Positions 1 through 8,500 of a DNA stretch of 17,054 bases are shown in pieces (position 1 is the first letter of the stretch; each line of letters begins with the position of its first letter). The stretch is from WRMR01 sp031548645. Lineage in GTDB: Bacteria > Planctomycetota > Planctomycetia > Pirellulales > Thermoguttaceae. Where the stretch lies: assembly GCA_031548645.1 (NCBI GenBank), contig JAVBQX010000043.1, positions 1-17,054 on the forward strand, written 5' to 3'. The translations under genes and the position numbers were made by a program. The notes under the pieces are model-generated. The model did no database searches and had not been told where the DNA came from. It was given only the letters and a program-made list of their open reading frames with translations.

Positions 1-2
1 TT

Positions 3-86
3 GTCATGGACGAACAGACCCTGCTCAAGGCGCTCGACATGATCGACGAGGCCATCGGCGAAACCGAAACGGAACTGGGATATTGA
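3..86 (+). CDS. C-terminal end of an unidentified protein (partial; possibly a PLP-dependent aminotransferase)
   Basis: Only the last 27 residues are present, so the start lies outside the window. The frame ends VMDEQTLLKALDMIDEAIGE and a few more residues, then TGA at 84-86. The visible part is one acidic amphipathic helix. Class III aminotransferases (acetylornithine or glutamate-semialdehyde type) often end in a helix of this kind, but that is a weak resemblance and no catalytic motif is visible. The stop lies 19 bp before the next start on the same strand, so the two genes are probably co-transcribed. I am fairly sure this is coding and unsure of its identity. Confidence 0.5.
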   Translation, partial: VMDEQTLLKALDMIDEAIGETETELGY

Positions 87-105
87 AAGGAAACGAGGTG
101 CTGAC

Positions 106-1251
106 ATGAAAACGATCCGCTTCGGCATCATCGGCTGCGGCCTGATGGGCCGTGAATTCGCGAGCGCCGCGGCACGCTGGTGCCACTTGCCCGAAATGAC
201 GTCGCGCCCGGAGATCGTCGCCGTCTGCGACGCCAATCCCCACGGCTTCGCGTGGTATACCGACAACTTCCCCGGCATCGCACAGACGACGACCGATTAT
301 CGCGAACTCCTGAAAAATGAAAACGTCGACGCGGTGTATTGCGCCGTGCCGCACAATCTTCACCGGGAGATTTATTGTGCGATTCTCGACGCCGGTAAGC
401 ACCTGATGGGCGAAAAACCGTTCGGAATCGACCTTGCGGCCAACAACGCCATCATGCGATCCGCGGCCGCGCACCCCGAACTGCTGGTCCGCTGTTCGTC
501 GGAGTTTCCTTTCATTCCTGCGGTGCAACGGATCGGTCAAATGATCAAGCGGAACGAATTCGGGCGAATCATCGAAGTGAACGCCGCGTTTTTGCATTCG
601 AGCGACCTCGACCCGGACAAGCCGATCAACTGGAAACGCATGGTCGCGTACAACGGCGAATACGGCTGCATGGGCGATCTCGGCATGCACGTGTGTCACG
701 TTCCCTTTCGCGCCGGCTGGACTCCGCATTCCGTTCGCGCGATTTTGAGCAACATCGTCACTGAACGTCCCGATGGCAAGGGCGGCGTCGTCCCCTGTGA
801 AACGTGGGACAACGCGACGCTTCTCTGCGATGTCGTCCAACCGGAAACGGGAACCGTTTTCCCGATGTCGCTGAAAACCTGGCGCATCGCGCCGGGTGAA
901 AAGGACACCTGGTCGATCGAAATTCTCGGCACGAAAGCGTCGGCGCGATTTTCGACGAAGAACCCCAAGCGATTGGAAACGATGCGTTACGCCGGCGGTT
1001 CGACGCAAAGCTGGCAGTTTGAGGACATGGGCCACGAAACGGCGTTCAAGAGCGTCACAGGCGGGATTTTCGAATTCGGCTTTTCCGATTCGATCCTGCA
1101 GATGTGGGCCTCGTTCCTGCACGAACTGGAACACGGCCAACCGCAAAACCGCTTCGCCGGCTGTGCAACTCCGGAAGAAACGGCCTCCAGTCACCGACTT
1201 TTCACCGCGGCGATGGCGTCGCAGAGGGAGAACAAGGTTGTTGTACTATGA
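106..1251 (+). CDS. Gfo/Idh/MocA family NAD(P)-dependent oxidoreductase
   Basis: A 381-residue protein of normal family length. It has an N-terminal Rossmann fold with the dinucleotide-binding motif GIIGCGLMG (G10, G12, G15), an acidic strand end (VCDAN, 40-44) and the family EKP motif (103-105), whose Lys usually contacts substrate and nicotinamide. The C-terminal alpha/beta domain carries GDLGMH (D191, H195), matching the DxxxH catalytic pair. Family members oxidise or reduce sugars, inositols or their derivatives; the substrate cannot be read from sequence. The ATG is preceded by purine-rich AAAGGAAACGAGG. The gene sits 19 bp after the previous gene and 54 bp before an exported glycosidase-like gene, which suggests a role in sugar catabolism. 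No signal peptide is seen, so it is probably cytoplasmic. Confidence 0.9.
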   Translation: MKTIRFGIIGCGLMGREFASAAARWCHLPEMTSRPEIVAVCDANPHGFAWYTDNFPGIAQTTTDYRELLKNENVDAVYCAVPHNLHREIYCAILDAGKHLMGEKPFGIDLAANNAIMRSAAAHPELLVRCSSEFPFIPAVQRIGQMIKRNEFGRIIEVNAAFLHSSDLDPDKPINWKRMVAYNGEYGCMGDLGMHVCHVPFRAGWTPHSVRAILSNIVTERPDGKGGVVPCETWDNATLLCDVVQPETGTVFPMSLKTWRIAPGEKDTWSIEILGTKASARFSTKNPKRLETMRYAGGSTQSWQFEDMGHETAFKSVTGGIFEFGFSDSILQMWASFLHELEHGQPQNRFAGCATPEETASSHRLFTAAMASQRENKVVVL

Positions 1252-1305
1252 GTGTCGTCCCGACTTGTTTGCAACAAATCTTCAACCAAATATTCAGGTG
1301 AACAC

Positions 1306-2820
1306 ATGACAGAGCACCGACCTGAAGACAAAAACATGACATTACATGGCGGCAAGAAAATTCTGTCGGCGGGTATTACCTTGGTTTTGTTCCTTCTGCA
1401 AACGACGGCGGGTGTTTGTGACGATCCCATCGATATCGGCGCGAGGCGGGAACTTTTCGTCGACCATTATCTTGTGCAGGAAATGGACAATCTTTCTCTC
1501 CGTTTGCACGAACCCGTTTTCCAAAACGTCTGCTTCAAGTTCGACAAGCCTTGGGAAGGGCCGTTTTCCGGATATGTGACCATCATCCGCGACGGCGATC
1601 AATACCGGGCTTATTATCGCGGCAGCGGCGGCGGCGAGGACGGCGGGCTCCAGGAAACACTTTCGATGGCCGTTTCCGATGACGGGATCACCTGGTCGAA
1701 ACCGGAATTGGGGCTATGTGAAAGTCACGGCGACAAGGATAACAACATCCTCATGAACAACACCCGGCATTTGCTGCACAATTTTGCGCCTTTTCTCGAT
1801 TCGAGGAAAGATGTTCCCGCGGAAGAGCGTTACAAGGCGCTCGCAGGGACGGTTCATTCCGGGGGCGTTTTTGCGTTTTCATCCGCGGATGGAATTCATT
1901 GGAAAAAAATGTCGGACACGCCTGTGCTCGCCAAGCCCGACGATTACGTTTACGCCTTCGATTCGCAGAACGTCGCCATGTGGTCGGAAAACGAAGGGGC
2001 TTACGTGTGTTATTTTCGCGCGGTTTTCGGGCGGTTTCAGCGATACATCGCCCGGACGACGAGCGAGGATTTCATTCACTGGGAAAAGCCGCAGGTGATG
2101 GAGGTTATCCATGCCGGGACAACGGCGCCGTTCGAGCAGTTTTACACCAATCAAACCGGCCCATATTTTCGCGCACCGCACATTTATATCGCCACGCCCG
2201 CGCGATTCATGGAAGGTCGCCAGGTCTTGAGCGAAGCGCAGGCCAAAGAGGCGAATGTGAACCCGAATTATTTCAAGGATTGCAGCGACACGGTTTTTTT
2301 GAGTTCCCGGGGCGGTTCCGTTTATGATCGGACTTTCATGGAACCGTTGATACGTCCCGGAATCGGCCTGCAAAACTGGGTGTCGCGAACGAATTATCCG
2401 GCGTGCAACATCGTCCGGACGGGCGAGACGGAAATGTCGATCTACATGAACGCGAATTATGCGACGCCCGACGCGGAGTTGCGCCGCTACGCTTGGAGAT
2501 TGGACGGATTCGCCTCGTTGCACGCCCCCTATGAGGGCGGTGTTTTCGTCAGCAAAACCATGCGTTTCGACGGATCGCGGCTCTCCCTCAACTATGCGAC
2601 TTCCGCGGCGGGCGGCATTCGCATTCAACTCGAACAGCCGGACGGGACGCCTTATCCCGGTTTCGCTCTTGGCGATTGCCGGGAAATCATCGGCAATGAA
2701 ATTGAACGGATCGTTTCCTGGAAGCAGGGTGCGGATGTTTCATCGCTTTCAGGAAAACCGGTGCGTCTCCGAATTGAAATGAAAGACTCGGACGTCTATT
2801 CGTTTCAATTTCAAAAATAG
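1306..2820 (+). CDS. Exported glycosidase-like beta-propeller protein with C-terminal beta-sandwich
   Basis: A 504-residue protein. The chosen ATG has AGGTG five bases upstream. An ATG at 1336 would give a shorter signal peptide but lacks a Shine-Dalgarno, and the frame is open back to a GTG at 1252. A basic stretch (GGKK) and a hydrophobic run (about residues 20-36) form an export signal. The mature part starts with RELFVDHYLV and continues with propeller-like repeats carrying sialidase/GH32-GH43-like turns: SDDGITW, SADGIHW and SEDFIHW. The last 90 or so residues look like a beta domain (GKPVRLRIEMKDSDVYSFQF) that I recognise from planctomycete and verrucomicrobial glycosidase-like proteins. 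A periplasmic or extracellular glycan-active role is inferred; catalytic acids and substrate cannot be assigned. Its placement after an Idh/MocA oxidoreductase fits a saccharide-degradation unit. Confidence 0.8.
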   Translation: MTEHRPEDKNMTLHGGKKILSAGITLVLFLLQTTAGVCDDPIDIGARRELFVDHYLVQEMDNLSLRLHEPVFQNVCFKFDKPWEGPFSGYVTIIRDGDQYRAYYRGSGGGEDGGLQETLSMAVSDDGITWSKPELGLCESHGDKDNNILMNNTRHLLHNFAPFLDSRKDVPAEERYKALAGTVHSGGVFAFSSADGIHWKKMSDTPVLAKPDDYVYAFDSQNVAMWSENEGAYVCYFRAVFGRFQRYIARTTSEDFIHWEKPQVMEVIHAGTTAPFEQFYTNQTGPYFRAPHIYIATPARFMEGRQVLSEAQAKEANVNPNYFKDCSDTVFLSSRGGSVYDRTFMEPLIRPGIGLQNWVSRTNYPACNIVRTGETEMSIYMNANYATPDAELRRYAWRLDGFASLHAPYEGGVFVSKTMRFDGSRLSLNYATSAAGGIRIQLEQPDGTPYPGFALGDCREIIGNEIERIVSWKQGADVSSLSGKPVRLRIEMKDSDVYSFQFQK

Positions 2821-2829
2821 GGCGTATGC

Positions 2830-2850
2830 GGCGGTCGCGGCATGACCGCC
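2830..2850. terminator. Hairpin between convergent genes, probable bidirectional terminator
   Basis: A perfect 7-bp stem, GGCGGTC / GACCGCC (2830-2836 and 2844-2850) with a 7-nt loop, lies 10 bp after the plus-strand glycosidase-like stop and 43 bp after the minus-strand fusA stop. It is the only strong hairpin between two convergent genes. There is no good T-tract on either side (TTGCCTGTCCCTT on plus), so termination strength is uncertain. Confidence 0.5.
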
Positions 2851-2892
2851 TTGCCTGTCCCTTGCTTACGCTTCGGGCTCCGGTTGCGAAAT

Positions 2893-5064
2893 TTACGCCT
2901 TTTGAGCCTTTCGGTCGCGGATGATCGTTTCCTGGATCGCGGTGGGGACGCGTTTGTAGCGGAGGAATTCCATGCTGAACGTCCCCTGGCCCTGGGTCAT
3001 GCTGCGGAGGTTCGTCGCGTAGCCGAAAGTTTCGGCCAGCGGAATTTCGCCTTCGATGCGGGTCGATGGCCCGACCGTTTCGGTCACCGTGACCAGCCCG
3101 CGACGCTGGTTCAAATCGCCGACGACGCCGCCCTGGAAGTTGCTGGGGCACTCGATCTCGATTTTCATGACCGGCTCCAGCAAAGTCGGCTGCATCTGCG
3201 GGAATTTCTCACGAAGCGTCGTTTGCGCGGCGATGCGGAAGGCCAGATCGCTCGAATCGACCGTGTGGAACGAGCCGTCGTTGAGCAGCACCTTGAGGTT
3301 GACGACCGGGAAACCGGCGACAGGGCCTTTTTCGAGCGAGGCGCGGAACCCCTTTTCCACTGCCGGAATGTATTGCTGCGGGATGACCCCGCCGACGATT
3401 TTTTCCTCGAAAATGAAGGTTTCGCCCGACTCGTCGTCTTCCGGAATCGGCGACATCATGCCCGCGATATGGGCGAACTGCCCCGAGCCGCCCGATTGCT
3501 TTTTGTGCCGCACGTCGTATTTGATTTCGCGAGTCGGCGCTTCGCGGTAGTTGACCTTCGGGCGGCCCGTTTCGACGTCGACCTTGTATTCGCGGCGGAT
3601 GCGTTCGACGTACACGTCGAGGTGCAGCTCACCCATGCCGGCCATGAGCGTTTCACCGCTTTCCTGGTCGGTCGAAATGGTCAGCGTCGGGTCTTCGCGG
3701 CGGAAGCGGTACAGGGCTTTGGCCAACCGGTCGGCGTCTTTCGTCTGCTTCGCGCGGATCGCGATCTGGATCACCGGCTCCGGCACGTACATGGATTCGA
3801 GCACGCAGTATTTTTTCTCCGAGGCGTAGGTGTCGCCGCTGGCCGAATTGATGCCGATGACCGCGACGATGTCTCCGGCGACGGCCCGGTCGATGTCTTC
3901 GCGATTGTCGGCGTGCATCCGCAAGATGCGACCGATGCGTTCCTTGTCGCCCGAACGCTGGTTGAAGTACATGGCGCCTTTTTCGATGACGCCCTGGTAG
4001 ACGCGCATGTAGGTCAACGTGCCGAACGCGTCGTCGACGATCTTGAAGGCCATGGCCACGGTCGGCAGGTCGTCGCGCGATTCGAGCCGCATTTTATTCG
4101 CGTCCGACGCAGGAACCTGACTGTCCATGCCACTCTCGTCCGAATCATCGCTTTCCGCATCGTCATTGTTTTCGGATTCGTCTTCGACGGAGCCGTCCGT
4201 CCTGTAGGCGTAATTGTCGACGTCGCCCGGGGCGGGCAGGTAGCGGCAAATGGCGTCGAGCAGCGGTTGGATTCCCTTGTTCTTGTAGGCAGTGCCCATG
4301 AAAACGGGCGTCAACTGGCGGCTCCAGACGGCGCTGCGCACGATTTGGTGAATCAGCTCTTCCGGCGGCTCCACCTCGGAAAGCAGCATTTCCATGAGTT
4401 CGTCACTGAACATGGAAAGGGTTTCCAAAAGTTCGGTGCGTGCGGCCATGAATTCGTCCCGCATGTCGGCGGGCACGTCTTTCTCGCGGATCGTTTCGCC
4501 CTGCGTGCCGTCGAAGTAAATCGCCTTTCCGCGAATGAGATCGATGACGCCCTCGAAATGCGTTTCCTTGCCGATGGGCAGTTGCATCAGTTGTGCCGCG
4601 CAGTCGAGCTTCTCGCGGAGTTGTTTGACGACGCGGAAGGGATCGGCGCCGATGCGGTCCATCTTGTTGATCATGGCCAGCCGCGGCACCTGGTAGCGTT
4701 TCATCTGGCGGTCGATCGTGATCGACTGCGTCTGTACGCCGGCGACGCTGCACAGCACGAGCACCGCGCCGTCGAGCACGCGCAGGCTGCGTTCGACCTC
4801 GACGGTGAAATCGACGTGGCCCGGCGTGTCGATCAGGTTGATGACGTGATCGTCCCACTGGACCGAGGTCGCGGCGCTGCAAATCGTGATGCCGCGCTCC
4901 TGTTCCAGTTCCATGTGGTCCATCGTCGCACCGCCGCCGCCGTGCGTTTCGCTCATGCGGTGAATCCGCCCGGTGTAGTACAGCATGCGCTCGCTCAGCG
5001 TCGTCTTGCCGCTGTCGATGTGGGCCGAAATACCAATGTTACGCCATTTCGAAATGTCAGGCAT
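2893..5064 (-). CDS. fusA: Translation elongation factor G (mitochondrial/spd-type EF-G)
   Basis: A 723-residue ribosomal translocase GTPase. G-domain motifs are complete: P-loop AHIDSGKTT (14-22), RGIT (57-60), DTPGH (79-83), NKMD (133-136) and a G5-like GTAYKNKG (257-264). Domain II, the domain III/V folds and the domain IV loop HKKQSGGSGQFA (520-531) follow, and the protein ends in the usual LRYKRVP region. IDSGKTT in the P-loop, together with the domain II stretch RMHADNREDI...AGDI, matches mitochondrial EF-G1 and its spirochaete/planctomycete relatives (spdEFG1 class) more than the AHIDAGKTT of most bacterial EF-Gs. A strongly acidic, Asp/Glu/Ser-rich insertion (about 290-315) sits between the G domain and domain II. 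The ATG follows GAGCGAGAGAG. The gene stands alone after a long intergenic leader. Other EF-G paralogues may exist elsewhere, so whether this is the main translocase is inferred. Confidence 0.95.
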   Translation of the reverse strand: MPDISKWRNIGISAHIDSGKTTLSERMLYYTGRIHRMSETHGGGGATMDHMELEQERGITICSAATSVQWDDHVINLIDTPGHVDFTVEVERSLRVLDGAVLVLCSVAGVQTQSITIDRQMKRYQVPRLAMINKMDRIGADPFRVVKQLREKLDCAAQLMQLPIGKETHFEGVIDLIRGKAIYFDGTQGETIREKDVPADMRDEFMAARTELLETLSMFSDELMEMLLSEVEPPEELIHQIVRSAVWSRQLTPVFMGTAYKNKGIQPLLDAICRYLPAPGDVDNYAYRTDGSVEDESENNDDAESDDSDESGMDSQVPASDANKMRLESRDDLPTVAMAFKIVDDAFGTLTYMRVYQGVIEKGAMYFNQRSGDKERIGRILRMHADNREDIDRAVAGDIVAVIGINSASGDTYASEKKYCVLESMYVPEPVIQIAIRAKQTKDADRLAKALYRFRREDPTLTISTDQESGETLMAGMGELHLDVYVERIRREYKVDVETGRPKVNYREAPTREIKYDVRHKKQSGGSGQFAHIAGMMSPIPEDDESGETFIFEEKIVGGVIPQQYIPAVEKGFRASLEKGPVAGFPVVNLKVLLNDGSFHTVDSSDLAFRIAAQTTLREKFPQMQPTLLEPVMKIEIECPSNFQGGVVGDLNQRRGLVTVTETVGPSTRIEGEIPLAETFGYATNLRSMTQGQGTFSMEFLRYKRVPTAIQETIIRDRKAQKA

Positions 5065-5163
5065 CTCTCTCGCTCAATAAGGATTCGTGTTGGGAAGCTG
5101 TTGTGTTTTGGGAAAACGACCGCAGTCGGATCGCATCAATCGGGGATATATCGCGCCGAGACC

Positions 5164-5178
5164 TGCCGCACAGCGGCA
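5164..5178 (-). promoter_or_regulatory. Small hairpin in the fusA leader
   Basis: TGCCGC-ACA-GCGGCA forms a perfect 6-bp stem with a 3-nt loop, about 100 bp upstream of the fusA ATG. It has no T-tract on the minus strand and is probably part of the 5' untranslated region. Confidence 0.4.
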
Positions 5179-5217
5179 TATTGAGGCAGCGATGTGTTGT
5201 GAATCCGTGGCAACCTG

Positions 5218-5277
5218 TCGGCATTGTCGAATACGCGATTTGCGTTTGAAAGGCGCAAAACATCGCGACAATGCCGA
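5218..5277 (-). promoter_or_regulatory. Long interrupted hairpin upstream of fusA (candidate structured leader)
   Basis: The outer arms TCGGCATTGTCG (5218-5229) and CGACAATGCCGA (5266-5277) are a perfect 12-bp inverted repeat. Inside, further pairing is possible: TTGCG with CGCAA around a short loop (TTTGAAAGG), and CGCGAT with ATCGCG if the outer stem is shortened to 10 bp. The result is a roughly 60-nt stem with bulges. It lies about 150 bp upstream of the fusA start and downstream of the candidate promoter. No T-run follows on the minus strand, which argues against a plain terminator. Function unknown. Confidence 0.45.
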
Positions 5278-5379
5278 TTCTGTTATCTTATCATGGCTCA
5301 GGTTCCCGACAGACTCCGCGATGAATTGTTTTCAAGAAAATGGTACCGCCCGAAGCGGTTCACATTCAACAAGGCAACC

Positions 5380-5407
5380 ATTCTAGCAAAAATTTCGCGC
5401 CCAACAA
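5380..5407 (-). promoter_or_regulatory. Candidate sigma70-type promoter for fusA
   Basis: On the minus strand, TTGTTG (5407-5402), a 16-bp spacer and TAGAAT (5385-5380, five of six matches to TATAAT). The -35 is weak. Initiation here would give a leader of roughly 310 nt containing the stem-loops at 5345-5359, 5218-5277 and 5164-5178. Confidence 0.35.
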
Positions 5408-5459
5408 GGATTAAAGGAAAAATATCACGATTTTCTTAACAGAGTCGACGACGGATGTT

Positions 5460-5502
5460 CCCGATTGTGTGAAAGCCAAACCATGGCCGCCACAAAATCG
5501 GG
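5460..5502 (-). terminator. Inverted repeat after the RND-type gene, possible terminator
   Basis: CCCGATTGTGTG (5460-5471) and CACAAAATCGGG (5491-5502) pair at 11 of 12 positions around a 19-nt spacer. The repeat begins 28 bp after the stop of the large transporter gene on the minus strand. No immediate T-tract follows (the nearest T-rich stretch is about 50 bp further on), so it could be a mRNA-stabilising end or a weak terminator. It separates that gene from the fusA promoter region. Apart from this repeat, the fusA promoter and the leader hairpins, the 466-bp gap 5065-5530 shows nothing I can interpret. Confidence 0.4.
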
Positions 5503-5530
5503 AAGCCGGTGCAAATTGTCGCAGGCCGTA

Positions 5531-8500
5531 TCACCCAAGTTTTCGGCGTTCGCGATTTTGGGAGGATTCCGCCGTTTCACTGGACTGCTCCGCGTTTTCC
5601 GCCTGACGGCGCAAGGGCAGGATGGTCGGCGGTTCCGTGTCGCCGGTCGCGTGATCGTGATGCGGCGATTTGGCCGTCAGGACGGTTTTTTTGGCCTTCC
5701 GCGCCAAGGTGCGGGCCTCGGGCGTGGCGAGGGAAACGACTTTTTCATGATGGGAGGACGCTTTGTCCGGCGGTTCGACGACGATTTTTTGGGCCCGGCG
5801 ACGTTTCGTTCCCATGCTCCAAACGGGCGGAAAAACCGGCGTTTCGCAAACTTCGGAAACCGGTGTGACCGGGGCCGCCGTCGAAACGGGTGACGGTGCA
5901 ATGGGTGATTTTGCAACGGACGGTTCTGCAACAGGCGGTGCCGTTTTGCGTTTCGGCAACGCTTCGGCAGGCTGTTCGGTGACGATTCGCTCGTGTTCGA
6001 CGGGCTTGGCGGGTTCGACATGTTCGGCGTCATGCGGCGACGGTTTATCGAAAACCCGCGTCGCCTCGATGCGTTCGCGATAATAGTCAAGCTGGTCGCG
6101 CGTCGCAAGGCTGGCCGGTTGCTCCGGCGCTTCGCGTTGATTCGTTTCTTTCGCCGTCTCATGACGTGAAGTTTCGCGACAGGTCGTTTCGCGGTAGTCC
6201 GGCAAGCGATCTGTCGTCACAGGATAAGTCGTCTCACGAGTGGTGATCTTTCGATGAACCGGGGCGGCACAATACGTCAGATCATTCAGCATGTTTTGCG
6301 TCATCGGCTTGACGACCGGGGCTTCCGCATCGTTTGATTCTTGCGGCGGATCGACAATGCGTTCCGCCGGGGTTTCGGAATATTGCGTGTGTCGCAAATC
6401 GCTTTCGGAAACAGTCAACTCTTGTTCCGCGATGTCGGGTTTGAGCACGCTGATCACGTTGAGGGCCAGGGGAAGCATGAGCGCGATCCAGCCGATGATC
6501 ATGGCACGTCCCGCGGTGACGAAGGCCGCGTCGCCGGAAAACAACAAGTGCCCCGTGATGACGATTCCGACGCCGAAACAGACGAGGATACCTCCGAGCC
6601 GGGCTTCAAAATGGTCGGGCGCCGCGTTTCTCCGGCGAAACGATTCGAGAAAAAGCGGAAGAACCAGCGGGAAAAACGCGACGGGAAGCAGCGTCAGGTT
6701 GCCGAAGCCGATGTTGAGCGCCGACAATGCCAGGCCGTAAATCGAAACGCCGCCGATGAGGATTAAAACCGTCATGGCCGCCGTCGGCACCGACCGATGC
6801 GAAAGCATGATCAGCAGAAGCATGGCGACCAGTATCACGGCGCCGGTCACCGGCAGTTGTTGTCGTGTCAGTTGTCGGCCGTTCAAGACCAGGAGCGGAA
6901 AACCGCTTTGCGCCGGATTCGGGTGTCCCGGCTCGATTTTTTGTTGACTTGCATGTGCCAGGAACAGGTCGATGGCCTGTCGGGGTTGCTCACGCGACGC
7001 GGTCGCCTGCCAGTTTTTCACCGGAAAAAGCCAGACAAGCGATTGTCGATCGGCGTTGAGAAAACGCTTCGTTATGGCCGTCGTGGTTTCCGCGGCGGGC
7101 CGGCTGTCATGGTGCAGGCGGTTTTGCAGGCGTTTCTGCTGCATGACCAGATCACTCGCAACGGACTGTTGCCAGGCGTCGACGCATTCGAAGTATTCCG
7201 CCTGTGAAAGCTCCGGCAACCGGCGGCAGACTTTATTGAGACGTTCGCCCGTCGACTGACAAAGGCGAAGGTCGTCCTGCAGCGATCCCGGCTTCAGTTT
7301 TTCGGAATTCGCGAAATGTTGCATCCCGGAGAATTGCCCGGCCAACTGGCGATACAACGCGGTCAGCGAATTTTGGAGCGTCTGTTGGTTCGAGAGCGGG
7401 ATTTTTTGCTGTTCCGAGGTGTGGCTCGCGACGCGGGACATATTGTCGATCACGACCGCCCTGTCCGCATCGTTGCGCGCCACAAGGCGCGAGGCGTCAC
7501 ACACGATCACGCCGGGAATATCTTCGAATTCGCAACAGGAAAATCCCGGCGGGGAAACGAGGATCGGCAACACGGCGGCCTGTTTTTCCAACGTGGTGAC
7601 GAAATGACTTTCCCCGCGTACGGTCGACGTATTCTGGCGGGAAACACAAAACAGGAAACCGGCGAACAGCGCAATGGTCAACAGGACATTGGCGGACAAG
7701 GGAACGGTCGGCGCGATCCGGATCAGCGAAAGCGTCTCGCGAGTTTCGCCGGATTTCAACCGGCCGGAAACCGCCGCATCATCGTTCGATTCCGCGATAT
7801 GCAGCAAGGCCGGAAAAATCGCGAGTTGCCCGACAAGGCACGACAGGACCGCTTGCGCGAGCAGGAAGAGCGCCAGGTTGATGCCGACAAGCGACGACCG
7901 GAACGACAACGTGGCCGTCGTCGGTTCGACCGGGCAAAACCAGAGATACAACACGCCGGCCAGGAACACGACGGCTGAAATCAAGCCGCCGCGGAGGACA
8001 GATCGGCCGGAGGTTTGCATCATTTCGGCGATGGACTCGGGAAGCGAAAGCCCCCGGCGACGGGCGTTGATACAGGCGGTGCCCTGTAAAACACCCGCGC
8101 AAACCGAGAACAGCGGCACCGAAACGCCGATATGAAACGCATGGGGCGTGATCATCTCGAACCACAGGGCGCAGAATCCCAAGTAGGTTCCGAAGGAACA
8201 GACCGCGGTCGCAAGAATTGCAAGATAGACGCGGATGTGTCCGATTCCCGCGATGAAAAACAGCGTCAAAACACCGAACGTGAACAGGAGTCCTGTCGTT
8301 CGAGTCGGCAAAGCCTGCGTCTGGCAACGATGCACATCGACCGGAACGCCGAACGATTCGACGGTGACATCGTCGAATTTTTGCCTCGCGTCGTCAACGA
8401 TGCGGTCGAGTTCCGTCATGGACGCATTCAATTTTTTGATCAATTGACGGTCGATTTTTTTCGTCTTGCCGATGACTCGCCGGTCCAGCAGGTTGGCCAG

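Noticed and set aside
25..1194. A 389-codon minus-strand frame opposite the oxidoreductase gene
   Set aside because: Low-information composition rich in Arg, His and Val with no motif, while the plus strand encodes an intact Rossmann enzyme.
2842..5184. A 780-codon open frame antisense to fusA
   Set aside because: It lies entirely opposite a gene with all EF-G motifs and has no recognisable domain; its Arg/Asp/Val-rich composition is what codon bias in a GC-rich gene produces on the complementary strand.
5087..5439. Two short plus-strand frames (99 and 71 codons) in the fusA upstream gap
   Set aside because: No ribosome-binding site, no domain, and they overlap the inverted repeats and promoter candidates of the leader.
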